Shown piece after piece: positions 1-6,353 of a stretch of DNA of 7,951 bases. How positions within the stretch are numbered: the stretch's first letter is position 1; each line of letters starts with the position of its first letter. A program made the position numbers and the translations under genes. The notes under the pieces were generated by a model. It searched no databases and had not been told where the DNA came from. It worked only from the letters and a program-made list of their open reading frames with translations. The DNA comes from CAZBWS01 sp964495705 (GTDB lineage: Bacteria; Pseudomonadota; Gammaproteobacteria; HTCC5015): positions 1 through 7,951 of the forward strand of contig CAZBWS010000088.1 of NCBI GenBank assembly GCA_964495705.1. The letters run 5' to 3'.

Positions 1-1101
1 CCCATATTCGGTGTACTGATTTTTATCAGTGGTCAGTATTTGCATTAGCTGAGGGTGGATAAAGAGTTTTTCCTTGCCCACTTGCTGTTCTTCTAATACA
101 CCAATGCCCACCAGCTTTTTCAAATACTCCGAAGCAGTCTGGCGTTTGGCGATATCCGCATCAACCAGGTTACTAATACGGCAATAGGGCTGAGCAAAGA
201 TAGTATCGACCAACTCACGACTGTATATTTTCGGCAATTGCTCGCGCACATAGCCTGTGGTGTATTCCATTAGCTCTCTAATGGCTGTGATTTTTTGATG
301 TGTCCATTTAGCTGTTTCTTCTACCGCCTTGAGTATAAACAGTATCCAAGCTTCCCAGCTCTGGTTTTTGGTGACTTCTAGCAACAGGCCATAATACTGG
401 GCTTTATTTTGCACAATATATCGACTGAGGTAGAGGATGGGCAGGCTAAGTAACTGCTGTTCAATCAAGAATAGTATATTCATGACTCGTCCCGTCCGAC
501 CATTGCCGTCTGTAAAGGGGTGTATGGCTTCGAACTGGTAGTGGGATATTGCCATTTTCACCAAGGGGTCTAGTTCATCTTGCGCATGCAGGAATTGTTC
601 CCAGTTGCTTAGTAGGTCGCGTAGATGTGCTTCGTTTTCCGGTGGTGTGTAAATAACCTCTGCTGTCTGGTCATTCATTAAACGTGTGCCAGGTGTTCTT
701 CGGATATCCATATCTACACCTTTGATACGACTACATACTCTGATAGCAGTTGCGCTAGTTAGCGGACGCTCTTCTAGGGAGCTAAAACCCTCATAGAGTG
801 CCGCTCGGTAACGCAATGCCTCTTTAGTGGCAGGGTCTGCGTGCTCTTGCGTGTGTGCGTATTGGAAAAGTTTGTCCGTAGTGGTGACAATATTCTCAAT
901 TTCAGAACTACCCTGTGCTTCCAAGAGTGGCAATGTGTTGATCAGTAGCTCTTGATTAGGCAGTAACTCTGCGGCCTGTTTTAGCTCCGCCAATGCTGCA
1001 CGAGCGGATACTAAAGCCTTTAAAACGGGCTTCGTTTCTAGTTCTACCTCTGGAGGTAGTAGAGGAATAGAGTTATACGGCTGAGCTGGATTCCATCTCA
1101 T
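1..1101 (-). CDS. fic: Class II Fic-family AMP-transferase, 3' end cut by window edge
   Basis: Open from ATG at 1101 to the left edge (367 codons, no stop seen); SoFic-type proteins are about 372 residues, so only a few codons should be missing. Fic enzymes transfer AMP (sometimes another nucleotide moiety) from a nucleotide cofactor to a hydroxyl on a target protein. Seen: Fic motif HPFTDGNGRTGR at residues 194-205, matching HxFx[D/E]GNGRxxR with catalytic H194 intact; N-terminal inhibitory motif SSEIEN at 65-70, matching [S/T]xxxE[G/N], which places it in class II (auto-inhibited by E69); flap segment with IYTPPE at 150-155; and a C-terminal segment (about 293-360) with winged-helix character. 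The spacing of E69 and H194 agrees with Shewanella Fic, offset by four. GC is about 45-50%, lower than jetC. It lies 163 bp downstream of jetC on the same strand, behind its own operator-like array. The target is unknown. Family is very sure; the link to the SMC operon is inferred. Confidence 0.93.
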   Translation of the reverse strand, partial: MRWNPAQPYNSIPLLPPEVELETKPVLKALVSARAALAELKQAAELLPNQELLINTLPLLEAQGSSEIENIVTTTDKLFQYAHTQEHADPATKEALRYRAALYEGFSSLEERPLTSATAIRVCSRIKGVDMDIRRTPGTRLMNDQTAEVIYTPPENEAHLRDLLSNWEQFLHAQDELDPLVKMAISHYQFEAIHPFTDGNGRTGRVMNILFLIEQQLLSLPILYLSRYIVQNKAQYYGLLLEVTKNQSWEAWILFILKAVEETAKWTHQKITAIRELMEYTTGYVREQLPKIYSRELVDTIFAQPYCRISNLVDADIAKRQTASEYLKKLVGIGVLEEQQVGKEKLFIHPQLMQILTTDKNQYTEYG

Positions 1102-1117
1102 GTTTAAATTTTCCAAA

Positions 1118-1146
1118 AATTTAAATATATATGCAGCTTATGTCGA
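1118..1146 (-). promoter_or_regulatory. Candidate fic promoter
   Basis: Reading the minus strand, TCGACA (1146-1141; five of six matches to TTGACA) is followed after 17 bp by TAAATT (1123-1118; four of six matches to TATAAT), giving a very short leader before ATG at 1101. The -35 is also one half of the first palindrome of the operator array, so a bound protein would block it. Another candidate is a perfect TATAAT at 1191-1186 with TCGACA at 1216-1211, but its 19-bp spacer is long. The Shine-Dalgarno is weak (GGA about 10 nt before the ATG). The promoter is a guess from motifs only. Confidence 0.3.
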
Positions 1147-1227
1147 TTTTATCGACATGTCCAGAAAGCATGTCGATAAAAACAAATTATATCGACACGT
1201 ATCACTCTTGTGTCGACGGACTCGACA
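1141..1227. promoter_or_regulatory. Phased array of six TGTCGA/TCGACA half-sites (operator-like)
   Basis: Six half-sites lie at 1141-1147 (TGTCGAT), 1151-1157 (ATCGACA), 1171-1177 (TGTCGAT), 1191-1197 (ATCGACA), 1211-1217 (TGTCGAC) and 1221-1227 (CTCGACA). Their offsets are 0, 10, 30, 50, 70 and 80 bp, alternating in orientation, so the whole array is itself symmetric about its centre. The two outer pairs have the same form, TGTCGA-N5-TCGACA (17 bp), 70 bp apart; the central pair is TGTCGATA/TATCGACA with 11 bp between. ATCGACATG (1151-1159) and CATGTCGAT (1169-1177) form a further inverted repeat. Multiples of about one helical turn put all sites on one DNA face, as for cooperative binding by a dimeric regulator. 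The array lies just upstream of fic, so control of fic, perhaps by its own C-terminal winged helix, is the likely role. The binding protein is not known. Confidence 0.75.
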
Positions 1228-1264
1228 TTTAATGCGGATATGCTGGAAACGGAAGAAATCGCCG

Positions 1265-4200
1265 TCAGACGATCCCCTCCATAAAATCCAAACTCGCCTG
1301 CTCATACACCACCCGCTTATGCTTCTTCCACAGCTCCGCCACCTTGTCCTGCGCCAGCGCCTTGCGGTCCACAAATACCCGTGTCTTCAGCTCTCCACGC
1401 AGGGTATCGCTGGGGCACTTGGCAAAGACAAACTCGTTGCTGATTAGATCCATAAACGGCCCACATTTGGAGCTGGGCATGATGAAGATCAGCTGTAGGC
1501 CGAGCGCGTCTGTTAGGTAGTTGATAACCTCCCGGGAGCGGCCTTCGTCCATCTTCGAGAAGGCTTCATCAACCAACACCATGCGTAGGTGGCTGCTGCC
1601 TTCCTTGAACTTAAACGCCGAGGTCACCGCTGCGGCTCGGATGATGTATGCAGGAGTTTCTAACTGTCCGCCTGAGCCGGTGCCGTATTGGCTGAGCGCG
1701 ATGTCGGGCTTGCCCTCCACCTGCTTGTAGATCTCGTAGTGGCGATAGTTGCGGTAGTCGGCGATGCGGTTCAGCTCTTGGATGGCGCGCTGCTCGTCAT
1801 TGTCTAGCAACATGGCCATGATGCCATCGCGCACCTTGGTCATCTTCGGCGATAACTCGATATCGAACAGTGTCTCGCCCTCGCCCAAGCTGGGGTTGCG
1901 CACGATGTGGCTGAAGAACTTTTGGAAGTCGTCGTATTCAGGCTTCCAGCGGTGATCGAAGCGGAAGGACTCGCGGTCTGCGCCAAACTTGTGGTGCTGC
2001 AGTTCTTCGTTGAGGGTTTCGATCTGGCGCTTGCCGTCTTCCAGGGCTTGATACAAGGTGTGACAGAAGTTGCTGACAAAGCTGTTGTTAAAGCTTTCCT
2101 TGTATTCTCGCAATGAGGACTGCTTTTCCACCAAGATATTGTTCTTGAAGCGGTTGTAGATGCGGTCGATGTCGCGCTGTAGATTGCACACCTGCTTAAA
2201 GAAGCCGATGTCGTAGTCCCCTTCAAATTGGGGGTACAAGACCTTGTCGGTGGCGCGGCAGTGGCCGTTGTGCTCATCCAGTGCGCGAATCAACTCCCGC
2301 TCGCAGCTCTGGTAGTTATGCTTTAACGCTTCCAGCTGTTCAGCGGCGGCCTTCTCATTCAGGTCCGCGGCATTTTGCTCGGCCACGTCTAGCTGCACTT
2401 CTACATTAAAGTCGGGCCACTCGCGGGCGATGGCGTGCAGGCTGTCTTCCCACTGTTCCACCACTGCTTGAGTTTGTTCCTGCTCGTCGCTGAGCTTTTG
2501 GCATTTGCCGGTGATCAGCCCCAGCTTGCCCTTGTCTTCACCCATCTGCTGGTGCAGACGCGCAACTTCGCCACGCCAGTGTTGCTCTTGATCCTTCAGC
2601 TCTTGCAGCTTGTCTTCTAGATCGGCATGGGCGGTTATATCTAGCTGCTGTAGCAAGGCGTCGATGCGCTTTTGCTCGCGGTGGCAAGACAGTAAAGTAC
2701 TCATGCCATCGGCGTAGTTTAGGCCGACCAGCTTATCTACCGCCTTCAATAAAGTACCGGCCTGTTGCATGCGGTCATTCGCCACCTGCCAGTCGTCGGT
2801 AAGCTCTTGCAGCTCGCCCTGCTTGGCTAGCAAGGCGCGTTGACGTGCACCCTGACCAAATACCAGCTGGCTGTCGTCTAGGTCACAGCGGAACATGGAG
2901 TAGCCGCCGGAGGCCATGCCGTCGGCGCTGATGCCACGCGGCGTGCCGCGCAACTCGTCCGCATTTTCAACCCGCTGCAAGCTGCCATAGCTGGCCTGCA
3001 CATAGGCCTTGGCCGAGGCGTGGCTGAACTCCAATACGTGGATGATGGAATTGGCATTGCTTTTCAGCCTATCCGCATCGCGGGCGGCCTTCTCTGCCTG
3101 TATCACCTTGGCGCGGTTGTCGCGGCCCGGCAGGCGGCGCACCAAACGCATAGCATCAGCTTCGTACTGGGGGGCGACTAAAATGCCGAATCGATTCGCT
3201 CCCAGATAGCCTTCAATCGCCATCTGCCAGCGCTCGTCGGTAACCTCTACATGGTCACACAGCACGCGGGGGTCGGCGTCTGGCCAGGCGGTGCGGATCG
3301 CCTCTAGGGCGCGCTCCACATAATGCGGATAATCTACTTTGGCCTGTTGTAGGCGCTCGACCTCGCGCTGTTTTTTATTGCAGCGATCCTTGAGCGACTT
3401 ATAGTGCTGCTCTTCTTGCAGCACGTAGCGGAATAGGGTCTCGCGGGGGCTGAGCATATCTTTGCGTGAGCCATCTTTACCGAGGCTCATGCCCTTCCAG
3501 AATTCCACCCAAGCATTGTGCAAAGACTGGCTGCGCTGAGCTTGATCCAAGTGCACTTCCAGCATGCTCAGATCGCCCGTCAGGTCGCTATTCGCCAGCG
3601 CCTGAAAGTCGATCTCTGCGCGCTGGCCCTGCTGTAGCAATTCATTCAGCTGCTTGAATACACTCTTCTGAGTCAGCAGGGAAAGATTGCCCTGCACATG
3701 GGGAGAGTTAAGGTTCTTCTCTATTGTCTCGGTGGCCGCCAAGTTGCTGTCGATGGCGTGACTGCTTTGCATCAGCTGCACCAAGCTGTGTTGCATCTTC
3801 GCCTCGTTGTCCTTGGCCTCGGTTTCCAGATCGTCCTTTTCTTGCAGAGCACTCACACCTTTGCGCTGGGCTTCCAGATCAATAATCATCTGGTGCACTT
3901 CGGCGCTGCGCGACTCGGCGGTGTCTATTGAACCATCCGCATCACCTAGGGCCTGCTTAATCGCGGTCTGCTCGCGCTTGGCTTCGATGTAATCTTTCTG
4001 CCTAGACTTATAGCGGTGCAAGGCCAGCTGATAATCCAGGCTGTTGCGCTCTAGCCAGTGGCTGATAAAGGCGTCGGAGCTACCGCGGCCCTTCTCTAAA
4101 ATATCGATGGACTGCAGCAGGCGGTCCGCCTCTTCCGACATGCCGTGGATGGTTTTTAGCAGCTCGGAAATATCGCGTATGGTTTGCCCCATGTCCTTGG

Positions 4201-4918
4201 GCTCTAGAATCTCCCCCGCCACAAAGCGGTCGATACTGCTCACGGGTTTGTAGGCCATAAAGCGGGAGAAGGTCTTGGCCGCGTGGGTGGCCTCGCGCTC
4301 GGTGACCTGATCCGTGCGGCCTTTGAGTGCACCGTATAAACGACGTAGATAACCCTTCTTAGTATCGTACTTCTGTACACCGCGCTTGCCGTACTCGGCA
4401 ATCAACAAACTCTCTAGTTGATCTAGTGGCGTGATGTATTTGCCCGAGGCATCTTCGCGCTCCAGCTTGTCCAATGACAACTCCACCTCGGGTAGTATCA
4501 TCAGCATATTGTCTTCTTGGCGAGCGACGCGCTTATCACCCACCTTCTCGATGCGCGCCCGCACCCCCATCAATGCAGTGAACGGTATGCCCGTCTCGCC
4601 CTTGGTGGGGCGGAACACGGCAGCCAAATAACCGTCGGTGCAATCCATACGCGCGAAGGAGCCGTCGTCACAGCCCAGCACATAGGAGGCTAGCGTACGC
4701 ACCTGCTTGCCGCCGCGACCGCGCTGGGTAGTTTCATCCTGCCCCGGGTTGTAGTTAAATAAATTCTCATGGGCCGCGGTCATCACCGTTTGAATGGCGT
4801 CCGCCGATGTGGTCTTACCCGAGCCATTGCCCCCCGACAATAGATTGATAGGCCCCATCTCAAATTCAGCATTGGGGATATTGCCCCAGTTCACGTAGAT
4901 AAATTTATATAAAAACAT
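1265..4918 (-). CDS. jetC: JetC/MksB-like SMC ATPase (MukB-type), Wadjet/MksBEF class
   Basis: 1217 residues, the motor of a MukBEF-like complex: ATP-driven dimerisation of the heads powers DNA loop extrusion. Seen: Walker A GGNGSGKT at 29-36 inside a typical SMC N-terminus (MFLYKFIYVNWGNI); long charged, heptad-like coiled-coil stretches at about 270-535 and 690-880; a globular hinge-like middle at about 540-680, including GYLGANRFGIL near 570; a C-terminal head with the signature-like YGTGSGGQLE (1078-1087) and Walker B MVLVDEAF with D1117-E1118. ABC motifs at both ends with one coil-hinge-coil between them define the SMC fold, and the ATPase looks intact. The start is fixed by the conserved N-terminus, although no Shine-Dalgarno precedes it; the leader is A-rich and 23 nt long after a palindromic repeat. 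It belongs with jetA and jetB upstream. Whether it is a Wadjet motor or a housekeeping MksB cannot be told without JetD/MksG, which is not in the window. The mksB name would be equally fair. Confidence 0.9.
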   Translation of the reverse strand: MFLYKFIYVNWGNIPNAEFEMGPINLLSGGNGSGKTTSADAIQTVMTAAHENLFNYNPGQDETTQRGRGGKQVRTLASYVLGCDDGSFARMDCTDGYLAAVFRPTKGETGIPFTALMGVRARIEKVGDKRVARQEDNMLMILPEVELSLDKLEREDASGKYITPLDQLESLLIAEYGKRGVQKYDTKKGYLRRLYGALKGRTDQVTEREATHAAKTFSRFMAYKPVSSIDRFVAGEILEPKDMGQTIRDISELLKTIHGMSEEADRLLQSIDILEKGRGSSDAFISHWLERNSLDYQLALHRYKSRQKDYIEAKREQTAIKQALGDADGSIDTAESRSAEVHQMIIDLEAQRKGVSALQEKDDLETEAKDNEAKMQHSLVQLMQSSHAIDSNLAATETIEKNLNSPHVQGNLSLLTQKSVFKQLNELLQQGQRAEIDFQALANSDLTGDLSMLEVHLDQAQRSQSLHNAWVEFWKGMSLGKDGSRKDMLSPRETLFRYVLQEEQHYKSLKDRCNKKQREVERLQQAKVDYPHYVERALEAIRTAWPDADPRVLCDHVEVTDERWQMAIEGYLGANRFGILVAPQYEADAMRLVRRLPGRDNRAKVIQAEKAARDADRLKSNANSIIHVLEFSHASAKAYVQASYGSLQRVENADELRGTPRGISADGMASGGYSMFRCDLDDSQLVFGQGARQRALLAKQGELQELTDDWQVANDRMQQAGTLLKAVDKLVGLNYADGMSTLLSCHREQKRIDALLQQLDITAHADLEDKLQELKDQEQHWRGEVARLHQQMGEDKGKLGLITGKCQKLSDEQEQTQAVVEQWEDSLHAIAREWPDFNVEVQLDVAEQNAADLNEKAAAEQLEALKHNYQSCERELIRALDEHNGHCRATDKVLYPQFEGDYDIGFFKQVCNLQRDIDRIYNRFKNNILVEKQSSLREYKESFNNSFVSNFCHTLYQALEDGKRQIETLNEELQHHKFGADRESFRFDHRWKPEYDDFQKFFSHIVRNPSLGEGETLFDIELSPKMTKVRDGIMAMLLDNDEQRAIQELNRIADYRNYRHYEIYKQVEGKPDIALSQYGTGSGGQLETPAYIIRAAAVTSAFKFKEGSSHLRMVLVDEAFSKMDEGRSREVINYLTDALGLQLIFIMPSSKCGPFMDLISNEFVFAKCPSDTLRGELKTRVFVDRKALAQDKVAELWKKHKRVVYEQASLDFMEGIV

Positions 4919-4941
4919 TTTAATTTCTATTTAGTTTTGAA

Positions 4942-5034
4942 TGTCATACTGAGCGAAATGCAATGTAGTCGAAGGATCTAGGTAACCGCTCTAGTTCAGT
5001 GAACCAGGTCCTTCGGCTGTCGCTCAGGACGACA
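4942..5034. repeat. Palindromic intergenic repeat, copy A (GIY/jetC junction)
   Basis: The left arm (4942-4979) begins TGTCATACTGAGCGA and ends GAAGGATCT. The right arm (5006-5034), read in reverse complement, begins TGTCGTCCTGAGCGA and ends GAAGGACCT. It is the shortest (93 bp) and most decayed of the three copies, with a shortened right arm. The loop shares GGATCTAGGTAAC with copy C and TCAGTGAAC with copy B, so all three have one orientation. It ends 3 bp from the GIY-YIG stop codon and lies 23 bp from the jetC start. It could fold as an RNA hairpin in the operon transcript. Confidence 0.9.
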
Positions 5035-5037
5035 TTG

Positions 5038-5322
5038 TTAAATTTTTAACTCTTCCCAATTAGGGTTTACTGCTTCAATCAATTGGTCTTTCTTTTTTCG
5101 CGTCCAACCCTTGAGTTGCCGCTCTCGCTCTACTGCTGATTGAGCACAGTTTGTTGTTTCAAAATAAACCAATTTGTTGACGTTGTATTTCTCTGTAAAA
5201 CCTTCAACCAGTTTTTGCTTATGCTCATATAAACGCTTTTCTAAATTACTCGTCATACCAATGTACAGCACTTCATTGTTCCAATTTGTCATTGCGTATA
5301 TGTAATACGTTTTCTCTTCCAT
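5038..5322 (-). CDS. Small GIY-YIG endonuclease (YhbQ/UPF0213-like)
   Basis: 94 residues, a single GIY-YIG nuclease domain with no added DNA-binding domain, as usual for the small YhbQ-like family. Seen: the GIY strand as YIY (7-9), YIG (20-22), catalytic Arg R30 in NLEKRLYEHK, H34, the acidic helix VERERQLKGW with the expected metal-binding Glu at E67, and NP (86-87) near the C-terminus. All key residues look intact, so it should be able to cut DNA. It has a good Shine-Dalgarno, unlike jetB and jetC. GC is about 36% against about 55% for jetC, which suggests separate origin. It sits between jetB and jetC on the same strand, with a copy of the palindromic repeat directly on each side (3 bp after its stop, 15 bp before its start). 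A role in the SMC complex is possible but not needed; a cassette that spreads with the repeats is as likely. Confidence 0.93.
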   Translation of the reverse strand: MEEKTYYIYAMTNWNNEVLYIGMTSNLEKRLYEHKQKLVEGFTEKYNVNKLVYFETTNCAQSAVERERQLKGWTRKKKDQLIEAVNPNWEELKI

Positions 5323-5329
5323 GAGTTAT

Positions 5330-5334
5330 CTCCC
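5330..5334 (-). promoter_or_regulatory. Shine-Dalgarno of the GIY-YIG gene
   Basis: GGGAG on the minus strand, 7 nt before the ATG at 5322, squeezed between that start and the edge of repeat copy B at 5338. It fixes the start codon. It is the only clear ribosome site in the operon; jetA, jetB and jetC have none as good. Confidence 0.75.
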
Positions 5335-5337
5335 AAC

Positions 5338-5440
5338 TGTCATCCTGAGTGAAGCTTTAGCGGAACCGAAGGATCTTAAGCCTCGACCTATATCAGTGAA
5401 CTAGATCCTTCGGCTGCACTGCGTTTCGCTCAGGATGACA
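5338..5440. repeat. Palindromic intergenic repeat, copy B (jetB/GIY junction)
   Basis: 103 bp and the best-preserved palindrome. The left arm starts TGTCATCCTGAG (5338-5349) and reaches CCGAAGGATCT; the right arm mirrors it with AGATCCTTCGG (from 5403) to CTCAGGATGACA (5429-5440). The outer 12 bp and inner 11 bp pair perfectly; the middle of the arms is less well matched. It ends 3 bp from the jetB stop codon and begins 15 bp before the GIY-YIG start. The loop segment TCAGTGAAC is shared with copy A. Confidence 0.92.
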
Positions 5441-5443
5441 TTT

Positions 5444-6202
5444 TTAATCTTCCAACAACTCTTCCAAATCACCCGCAAGCTCATCACCTTGCTCGGCCTC
5501 ACCCTCAGTAACATCCTCTTCCACCCCTCTCGGCAACTGCTCCTGCGTTGCTCTACTACCGACATCCATGTCGGCATCCGCATCAACCCGTAAACTCTGC
5601 AACACATCATCGCTAACAAAGCCCAAAATCATCGGATGTATACGCAGCCAAGACTCTCCCGTCTCCAGCGAATCATTGCCGTTAAACTGAATTAAACGCA
5701 TCTGACGCAGGCGCTTAAACAGCTGCTGGCGATCCATCATTTTCTCGGGCAGCTTACGGCTGAGTAGGTTTTTCAAAGCAATGGTAATTGCCTCTAATGA
5801 CTCAGTAACATAACCCTTCTCATCCACGCGACCTTCGCGCAGGGCTTTTTCGTATTGCACACGCAACACCAATACCAAGGCGACTTCGTCCTGTGACAAA
5901 CGCTGGCGCAAGCCACCAGAAAGGGGGGAGTTCACGTCCTCTTCTCCAGGTACACGAGCACCCGGTGGATATAAACGTAAGTAAGCAAAGCGTGGATCGT
6001 GAACAATGCGGATACCCGTGAGGGCGAGGTATTCATCCACCAAGCCTTCGATGCGCAGGAAGCGATCGTAGAGTATTTGCTCAGTTTGGCTCTCCTCGCG
6101 GCACAGTACACCGTAGTTCATTAGACGCAGGGCCAGCTCGGAGAATTCGTCCAAGCTGACATTGTCTTTTTTCAGTTCGTCTTCTAAATAATTCGTTAGC
6201 AT
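5444..6202 (-). CDS. jetB: JetB/MksE-like kleisin-associated winged-helix subunit
   Basis: 252 residues, within the usual range for MukE/MksE/JetB partners, which bind the kleisin as dimers and contact DNA. Seen: a mostly helical protein with an N-terminal helical stretch (about 15-60), the segment DPRFAYLRLYPPGA at 69-82 that resembles the beta wing in JetB/MksE proteins, a second winged-helix-like part (about 100-190, with RQQ-type helices and KRLRQMRLIQF), and an acidic tail at 207-252 (18 Asp/Glu of 46 residues). Identification rests on this pattern plus its place directly after the kleisin and ahead of the SMC ATPase; sequence resemblance to named families is from memory. The ATG at 6202 has no Shine-Dalgarno, only an A-rich leader 23 nt from repeat copy C. 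The mksE name would be equally fair. It is separated from jetC by the GIY-YIG insertion. Confidence 0.78.
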   Translation of the reverse strand: MLTNYLEDELKKDNVSLDEFSELALRLMNYGVLCREESQTEQILYDRFLRIEGLVDEYLALTGIRIVHDPRFAYLRLYPPGARVPGEEDVNSPLSGGLRQRLSQDEVALVLVLRVQYEKALREGRVDEKGYVTESLEAITIALKNLLSRKLPEKMMDRQQLFKRLRQMRLIQFNGNDSLETGESWLRIHPMILGFVSDDVLQSLRVDADADMDVGSRATQEQLPRGVEEDVTEGEAEQGDELAGDLEELLED

Positions 6203-6225
6203 AGTTTTTTTACTGTTTTTAACCG

Positions 6226-6338
6226 TGTCATCCTGAGCGCAACGCAGTGGAGCCGAAGGATCTAGGTAACTAAAAATTCGATGGACACAGTTTAGATTAA
6301 GATCCTTCCACTGCGCTAACGCTTCGGTCAGGATGACA
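6226..6338. repeat. Palindromic intergenic repeat, copy C (jetA/jetB junction)
   Basis: 113 bp. The left arm (6226-6263) starts TGTCATCCTGAGCG and ends CCGAAGGATCT; the right arm (6300-6338) mirrors it from AGATCCTTCC to TCAGGATGACA. The outer 11 bp and inner 9 bp pair exactly; the arm centres differ but both contain CGCAGTGG. The loop is longer than in A and B and starts with AGGTAAC, as in copy A. It lies 15 bp after the jetA stop and 23 bp before the jetB start. There is no T-run after the hairpin in the direction of transcription, so it is not a classic intrinsic terminator. Confidence 0.92.
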
Positions 6339-6353
6339 CTCTCAAATTTTCTA

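Noticed and set aside
1100..1447. A 115-codon plus-strand frame spanning the fic/jetC spacer
   Set aside because: It crosses the operator-like array and the antisense of the jetC 3' end, and the product has no recognisable feature; no jetD remnant is encoded there.
1840..2277. A 145-codon minus-strand frame inside jetC
   Set aside because: It is a shifted frame of the SMC gene with a low-complexity Ser/Thr/Ala-rich product, typical of an out-of-frame read.
1265..4918. jetC as a Rad50/SbcC-type or RecN-type repair ATPase
   Set aside because: No Mre11/SbcD-like partner is nearby, there is no zinc-hook CxxC in the middle but a globular hinge-like part, and the kleisin and kleisin-partner genes upstream fit a MukBEF-like complex.
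5338..5440. Copy B as a rho-independent terminator of the operon
   Set aside because: A T-run follows the hairpin only in the plus direction (5441-5445), where there is no gene to terminate; in the direction of transcription it is followed by the GIY-YIG Shine-Dalgarno.
4942..6338. The three repeats as a CRISPR array
   Set aside because: The units are long palindromes of 93-113 bp separated by whole genes, not short direct repeats with regular spacers, and no cas gene is present.
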